A stretch of DNA of 64,000 nucleotides, from NCBI RefSeq assembly GCF_032884065.1, contig NC_088880.1:22421696-22485695 (forward strand), given 5' to 3'. The stretch is from Artemia franciscana. Its lineage: Eukaryota > Arthropoda > Branchiopoda > Anostraca > Artemiidae. The notes beneath the pieces are model-generated. The model made no database searches. It saw only the letters and a program-made list of their open reading frames with translations, and was not told the DNA's origin. The translations under genes were made by a program, and so were the position numbers. Shown here one piece after another: positions 58,850 to 64,000 of this stretch (within the stretch, counting starts at the first letter, position 1; every line of letters begins with the position of its first letter).

Positions 58850-61120
58850 AAGTTTGGATTAGATTAGTTTAGGGAAATGGTAGGCATGGGAGAGGGTTAG
58901 TTGCCCACCAATCAATTTCGACTATTAAAAAGGGCACTAGCCCTTTCAATTTCCAATCGGATGAGCTTTTTTAAAGTTTTTAAGAGAACAAATGGTCATC
59001 CCAAAATTTCTATCAGATGAATTTCGGGAAAATATGAGGTGTGTGAGGGGATATCCACCCTCCGATCACTTGAGTCGTAAAAAGGGCACAAGAACATCTG
59101 ATTAACAATCCATTGAGCCCCTGCCGAAGTTTATATGATCACCCTTTCTATAAATATCTTAAATTCCCCCAGGGAATACGTTACAACCTTTGCCCTGAGG
59201 GCTGTAAGGGGGTTTTCATCCTCAAAGACATAATTTTTGGACTTTTCATCTAAGTTGGACAAAATGGCTATCTCAAAATTTTTAGTGGATGTATTTGAGA
59301 AAATGGTAAGCGTGGGAGGGGGGTTAGTTGTCCTGGAATCATTGTCACCTGTTAAGAAGAGCACTAGCCATTTCAATTTCTAATCGAATGAGTTCTTTTT
59401 AAAGTTACTTCGACAACATTTGTCAAATTTTGTATATTTTGGCAAAAGAAAAATCACGAACGCGTGTTTACTTTTTTGTCTCCCAGGGGTGATTGTGTCA
59501 AACTAGTGGTGATAGGATATTCGGAGAGAACTCATTCGAACGGAGATCAAAACTTTTTTTTCTAGTCCCTTTTCTAAGTGACTAAAAAGAGTGGAGGACG
59601 ACTATTCTCCTCCCACGTCCATTTTCTTCCCTAAGATGTCAGATAAAAATTTTGAAATAATCATTTTATTTAGCATGGCTTCAAGGTCCAATATTTATGT
59701 CTTTGGTGATGACATTGTCCTCCATAGTCCCTGGGATAGGGCTGTAAGTTAAACAATTTGCCCATTGTTAACACATAGTACGTGTTAGTGGGAAATATTC
59801 TGTTCTTTGGGAGGAGAATTTTCTGCAGGAGGTGGGTATTTTCCACTGGGAGAGTTTTCCATGAAAAGAAAAGTTTCCAGGGAGAATTTTCTAGGGGAAA
59901 TTTTACACGAAGGGAAAGGTGGAGGAAATTAAGAAAATTATTAAATTTGAAAAAACAAATCATCTTAAGCTGAAATTAAAGAGCAAATTAAAATTTAAAA
60001 GTAACAGAAATTCGTCCGCAAATAAGGGGGGCTGTACCTTCCTCAATCATCGCTCTTTACGCTTACTGTCTAACTTTTTGTCAGAATTTTTCACAATGAA
60101 TGAATTTCAAAACATTCAATGAATTTGAAAGAGAAGCGTTTTTCAAGAAGTTTAAGACTTTAGCGTATTCACATAGTTCGTGGTAGCGAACTGTAAGTAA
60201 GGAGTGACTCGGATCAATAGTAAACAAATCTCTAAAAAAAAAACTTTGAAATCAATAGATACATCATGATAATAAGCTTATTATGCCGATGCCAAATATA
60301 TAAAATTCATTTAAGTTTAGTGTTATCTATCAAAAGGTACGAGCCTTAGAAAATTCGCCTGAATTTTGAAATAAAGGGGAGCCCCTTAAAATTCAAAGAA
60401 GCTTGATGAAAGTCAAACTATCAGATTCAGAACCATCAGAAACCATCAGATTCGTGCCAGAAGATTGAGAGAGGGGGCCTTCGAACGGAAATTAAAAGTT
60501 TTAGTGCACGTTTTAAGGGACAAAAAAAATTGGAGGACAACTGTCCCCCTCCCTCACAATTTTATTTCCCAAAATTGTCTAATAAAAGTTTTGAGATAGC
60601 CTTTATTTTCATTATAGTTTAAAGATCAAATTACTATGTCTTTACTAGTACAATGCCACCCCCCCCCTCATAGTCTGTGCGAAGAGCCTTGTAAGCTGTG
60701 AAATTTGCCCATTGCTTACGCATAGTATTTGTTATTGAGAAGAATACAGACATTCTTTGGGGAGGGGATTTTTCGCTTCGGGTGGATATCCATTTAAGGA
60801 ATATTCCTTTGGGAGGGACATTTCTGGGGGGGGGGGGGAATTTTCCAGGGTAAATTTACACTGGGGGATTTGACAGAATTTCTTTACGAAATTTCTTTTA
60901 ATTGTCTTACATTCTTTTTCCCAACTGAATTTTGCAAGTGAAGATATTCCGGGGAACTATCCGGGGGCTATTTTCTGTATACTTTGATTTCCAGAAAAAA
61001 AATTCCACGGGGTATTGAGGAGGGGCAACCCTTCATATACGGAATAATTTCTTTTCATTATGAGTTTTAATGTTACTCCTTACTTACAGTTTAAAAAACT
61101 TGTTTTTTTTTATTTAATAG
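58850..61120. repeat. Cluster of dispersed hairpin-ended family copies
   Basis: 58850-59420 is reverse-oriented; 59440-60120 and 60165-61120 are forward. The last begins with 'catagttcgtggtagcgaac' (the family's palindromic start) and ends with 'ttactccttacttacag' plus a T-run. G- and C-runs lie at 60660 and 60826-60838. Frames across these copies are not genes. Confidence 0.78.
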
Positions 61121-61852
61121 AGCAAGAGTCAAGGAAAGGTCAGCCACTCTCACGTGCGGAATAATTACTCTGCGTTTCAAATTTTAATGTTGCTCCTTAC
61201 TTTCAGTTGAAAAAACTCGTTTTTAACTTAAAACTTATTTAGGGCATTTTCATTCATTTTTGGTTTCAATATTGGTCTCCACTCTCCTATAAAAATCATC
61301 CCAAGATCCAAAGGAGCTTGGACGTTATAAGATAAGTAAAACTGTTGTTAATTTAAGTTTTTTGCTAATTTTGAAGTTCTGGAGGTTGACGCTGCACTGA
61401 CAGTGACTCTAGTAGTTTTTAACTCTTGTTGAACTAATCTGACGGTACTCAAGTTTCCTCTCTTATTTGTTACCCATGCTCTTTTTTGGGTGATTCCGGT
61501 TGGGAGGGCTGATCGAAGAGATTGGTCGAAGGGAACACAAGAATTCAAGCATGCTTGCAAACTAATTGTAGGGGGATTCAAGACTATTCTGTTCTTCGAT
61601 TCCAAAACTTAGAATTCAGTTTTCTCCGAGCACTTCCAAGAGGAGGAAGTGTATCAGATATAAGATCTGCTATTACTAAAATAGATCGACTTGCGGATTT
61701 AAAGTACTGCTGAAAATAATAAAATGTGATTATGTTAATGATACTACAATTTGAATCAGGTACGTAGAAATCTGATGTGATTTGACAGCTGATCTGATTT
61801 ACAAGATTAGGTCTTTAGCTAGCAAAAAATTTTTTTCAGTTTTTAGTGTCAT
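61121..61852. other. Unassigned segment with two overlapping frames
   Basis: After a further family scrap at 61140-61230 there is an 85-codon minus-strand frame at 61348-61605 (Ser/Thr/Arg-rich). On the plus strand, the frame ending at 61711 (with LPRGGSVSDIRSAITKIDRL) is followed within about 20 bp by AATAAA. I recognise neither. The plus-strand frame could be a last exon, with an AG at about 61610, but there is no homology to support it. Confidence 0.3.
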
Positions 61853-61918
61853 AAGTAAAACAGTTCAAAATAGGGATGAGACCTTTTTATTGACAGTGAA
61901 TAGATATAAAATTATTTA

Positions 61919-61961
61919 ACTGGATATTTCGAACACATATACAGTGTTCATCATCAGCAGT
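61919..61961 (-). ncRNA. Hammerhead-ribozyme-like motif, left arm
   Basis: Minus strand: ACTG, CTGATGA, one extra T, stem II GAACAC/GTGTTC with loop TGTATAT, GAAA, TATC, CAGT. ACTG and CAGT form a perfect 4-bp stem I. TA/TA gives stem III, and cleavage would follow ATC. All conserved core positions are present. Confidence 0.68.
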
Positions 61962-61973
61962 AAAACATGTTTT

Positions 61974-62016
61974 GCTGCTGATGATGAACACTGTATATGT
62001 GTTCGAAATATCCAGT
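61974..62016 (+). ncRNA. Hammerhead-ribozyme-like motif, right arm
   Basis: GCTG (61974-61977), CTGATGA (61978-61984), one extra T, stem II GAACAC (61986-61991) with GTGTTC (61999-62004), GAAA (62005-62008), TATC (62009-62012), CAGT (62013-62016). Stem I is three Watson-Crick pairs plus one G-U. It faces away from the left-arm motif. Confidence 0.68.
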
Positions 62017-62084
62017 TAAATAATTTTATATCTCTTCACTGTCAATAAAAAGGTTTCATCCCTATTTTGAACTGTTTTACTTTC

Positions 62085-62584
62085 GTCATGGAAGGGCAGT
62101 GTGGTCTTTGAAGTTATCTACGTTTAGTGTCATATTCAGTGTATTTCGGGCAATTTGCTTCCAGATAAACAAGTTTGTATACTTCAATCTCCACTGATGT
62201 TACACGATGATTTGGTTCAGAGGAAAAAGGCAGGACGGGGCTGTAATGACTCCAATCATCTCTAACTCACGAAAACACACAACAATCACAATTAGTATTT
62301 GATAAAGCCTTTTTTTTTAATATTCTACTACCATTGGTTTAATTTGATTAGCCCTTGCGAACATAGTTTCAGAGGGATTTAAGGAGGCTTAAGTCATAGA
62401 GTCTTTCAATTATAGGATACGACGTCAACTATGAATTTCCGGTTTAAAATGTTGCAACATGCTCATCTGTCTTATAAAATATATTAATCAACCCTTGGGC
62501 CTAGAATGTGGTATTTCCCATAGTTTGTTCATTTACAAAGAATTAGGAAGGGTAGTTCTGTGGTATGTCAAGTTGATTTAAATA
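62085..62584. other. No recognised gene
   Basis: AT-rich sequence between the inverted repeat and a family copy. Nothing recognised. Confidence 0.45.
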
Positions 62585-63335
62585 GAAATTAAATAAAAAA
62601 AAACAAGTTTTTAACTGAAAGTAAGGAGCGACATTAAAACTTAAAAAGGTCCCTCCTCAACGTTAAAAACGAACAGAAATTACTTCGTATATGAAAGGGG
62701 CTGGTCCCTCCTCAACGCCCCGCTGTTTACGCTAAAGTTTGACACTTCCTCTCAACTCTACTTTTTAAAACAGTAAAAACTGAAAACTGAAAAACAGTAA
62801 AAACTTTCTTGGAGGCCTAGGTGCCGTCCAATTTTTTTTGGTCACTTAAAAAGGGCACTAGAACTTTTTATTTCCGTTAGAATGAGTCCTCTTGCAACAT
62901 TCTAGGACCACTAGGTCGATACGATCACCCTGGGAAAAAACAAACAAAAAAACAAACAAACAAATAAACACGCATCCGTGATCTGCCTTCTGGCAAAAAA
63001 TACAAAATTCCACATTTTTGTAGATAGGAGCTTGAAATTTCTACAGTATGGTTCTCTGATACGCTAAATCTGATGGTGTGATTTTTGTTAAGATTCTATG
63101 ACTCTTAGGGGGTGTTTCCCCCTATTTTCTAAAATAAGGCAAATTTTCTCAGGCTCGTAACTTTTGATGGGTAAGACTAAACTTGATTAAACTTATATAT
63201 TTAAAATAAACATTAAAATGCGATTCTTTTGATGTAGCTATTGCTAACAAAATTCCGTTTTTTAGAGTTTTGGTTACTATTGAGCCGGGTCGCTCCTTAC
63301 TACAGTTTGTTACCACAAACTGTTTGATGATCTAC
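62585..63335 (-). repeat. Dispersed hairpin-ended repeat family, reverse copy
   Basis: Reads in reverse from 'acagtttgtggtaacaaact' (about 63330 downward) to the terminal 'actttcagttaaaaacttg' (about 62600). Only one hairpin arm is retained, and a local duplication of 'ggtccctcctcaacg' occurs at about 62646 and 62703. Confidence 0.82.
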
Positions 63336-63904
63336 GATCAACATTCCAACAAGATATTACATTCCAACATTTCATACAATTCGCTGATAAACCCGTTTCA
63401 TGCTTAGTTAGATAAATGCATACCCGTAAGATCCTAAGTTGCACCTCAAATGATTTCTTTGAAGGCTTACTTATGAGTCCTAAAACAGGAAATGACAAAT
63501 CCTTCAGAACTTTTGGTTGTTGCCCGGTGATATAAGTGGGCTGCGCCTGTTTTTGTTGACATAATTGTCTATACATTTTGTACGATTGCCCCAATACAAT
63601 GGCGTGGCAGATGCCCAGGGCCCTCTAATTACTTTTGACTTTAAAAAGGACACTGAAGTTCGTGATTTCGTTTGTCTAATCTCCCTTCTATTATCCTACG
63701 ACTGCTGTGTTTGGTACAAAAACTCCAAATAAGAAAAAAAAGTTTTATATTCTGTGAACATTGGCTCACCATTTGGGAGCGGTTTTCTACTTTTTCAAGC
63801 AAATTTACTTCTGCTAATAACTTTGGTTGGAACCTTTAAACTTTAAAACTTTTTGCCTATTTAGCATGATCCTTAAAAAAATAGAGGTTCTTTGATGTGT
63901 ATTA
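63336..63904. other. Unassigned segment
   Basis: A minus-strand frame (about 63594-63336 before it enters the repeat) has PVLGLISKPSKKSFEVQL and Cys-rich CMKCWN text. It looks protein-like but is unassigned, and its end is chimeric with the repeat. The rest is featureless. Confidence 0.3.
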
Positions 63905-64000
63905 AATTAAAAAAACAAGTTTTTTTTAAATGGAAGTAAGGAGCAACATTAAAACTTAAAACGAACAGAAATTACTCCGTATATGAAAGGGGATTCTACT
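63905..64000 (-). repeat. Terminal hairpin arm of another family copy, cut by the window end
   Basis: 'ggaagtaaggagcaacatta' and 'acgaacagaaattactccgt' match the left arm at 50720-50780. The rest lies beyond base 64000. Confidence 0.85.

Larger units (their letters stand above)
61853..62084. repeat. Inverted repeat, about 112-bp arms, with hammerhead-like cores
   Basis: Left arm 61853-61965 and right arm 61973-62084 are reverse complements with about four mismatches, separated by only a few bases ('aacatgtt' at the centre). Each arm contains 'gttcgaaatatccagttaaa' or its complement. The organisation mimics the ends of the Penelope-like element at 55.8-58.8 kb but has a different sequence and no coding region between. 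Confidence 0.92.

Noticed and set aside
61522..61713. Possible last exon with LPRGGSVSDIRSAITKIDRL and a nearby AATAAA
   Set aside because: No homology recognised and no partner exon; AATAAA is common in AT-rich DNA.

Overview
This is eukaryotic DNA. It is AT-rich, contains spliced exons, and is dominated by mobile elements and their remains: non-LTR retrotransposons, one Ty3/Gypsy element, a Penelope-like element, Polinton remains, foldback repeats and long AT microsatellites. The element types and the dispersed repeat families suggest an invertebrate with a repeat-rich genome, most likely a crustacean. The repeats look like those I associate with the brine shrimp Artemia, but that is recollection, not proof. 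No bacterial operons, CRISPR arrays, rRNA or tRNA genes were seen.

Layout. 1-5.1 kb: a dispersed repeat and three decayed LINEs on both strands. 5.2-16.7 kb: three minus-strand exons (5213-5453, 13126-13317, 16483-16672) with compatible splice phases. The two upstream ones match the N-terminal part of Integrator complex subunit 8. This is the only clear cellular gene; its introns hold tandem arrays (6.6-10.9 kb), AT microsatellites and LINE debris. 16.7-21.5 kb: no recognised gene. 21570-25925: a complete Ty3/Gypsy retrotransposon with identical 120-bp LTRs, a 5-bp target duplication and one uninterrupted 1349-codon gag-pol frame. 26.5-36.2 kb: a 9.7-kb imperfect palindrome. Its right arm carries a CR1-like LINE and its left arm a smaller foldback element, each missing from the other arm. 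36.2-49 kb: a decayed Jockey/CR1-type LINE, a weak Helitron trace, minisatellites and dispersed repeats. 49.3-51 kb, 54.4-55.2 kb and 58.8-64 kb: copies of one abundant repeat family that ends in a near-perfect hairpin. 52.1-53.8 kb: a decayed Polinton/Maverick fragment (minor-capsid-like and integrase sequences). 55.5-58.8 kb: a Penelope-like element (reverse transcriptase plus GIY-YIG nuclease) with an inverted partial second copy; its ends carry hammerhead-ribozyme-like motifs. A second inverted repeat with better hammerhead motifs lies at 61.85-62.08 kb.

Apart from the Gypsy element, which looks young and potentially functional, all mobile-element genes here are interrupted. The strongest items for follow-up are the outward-facing hammerhead pairs, the large palindrome with arm-specific insertions, and the Polinton remains.
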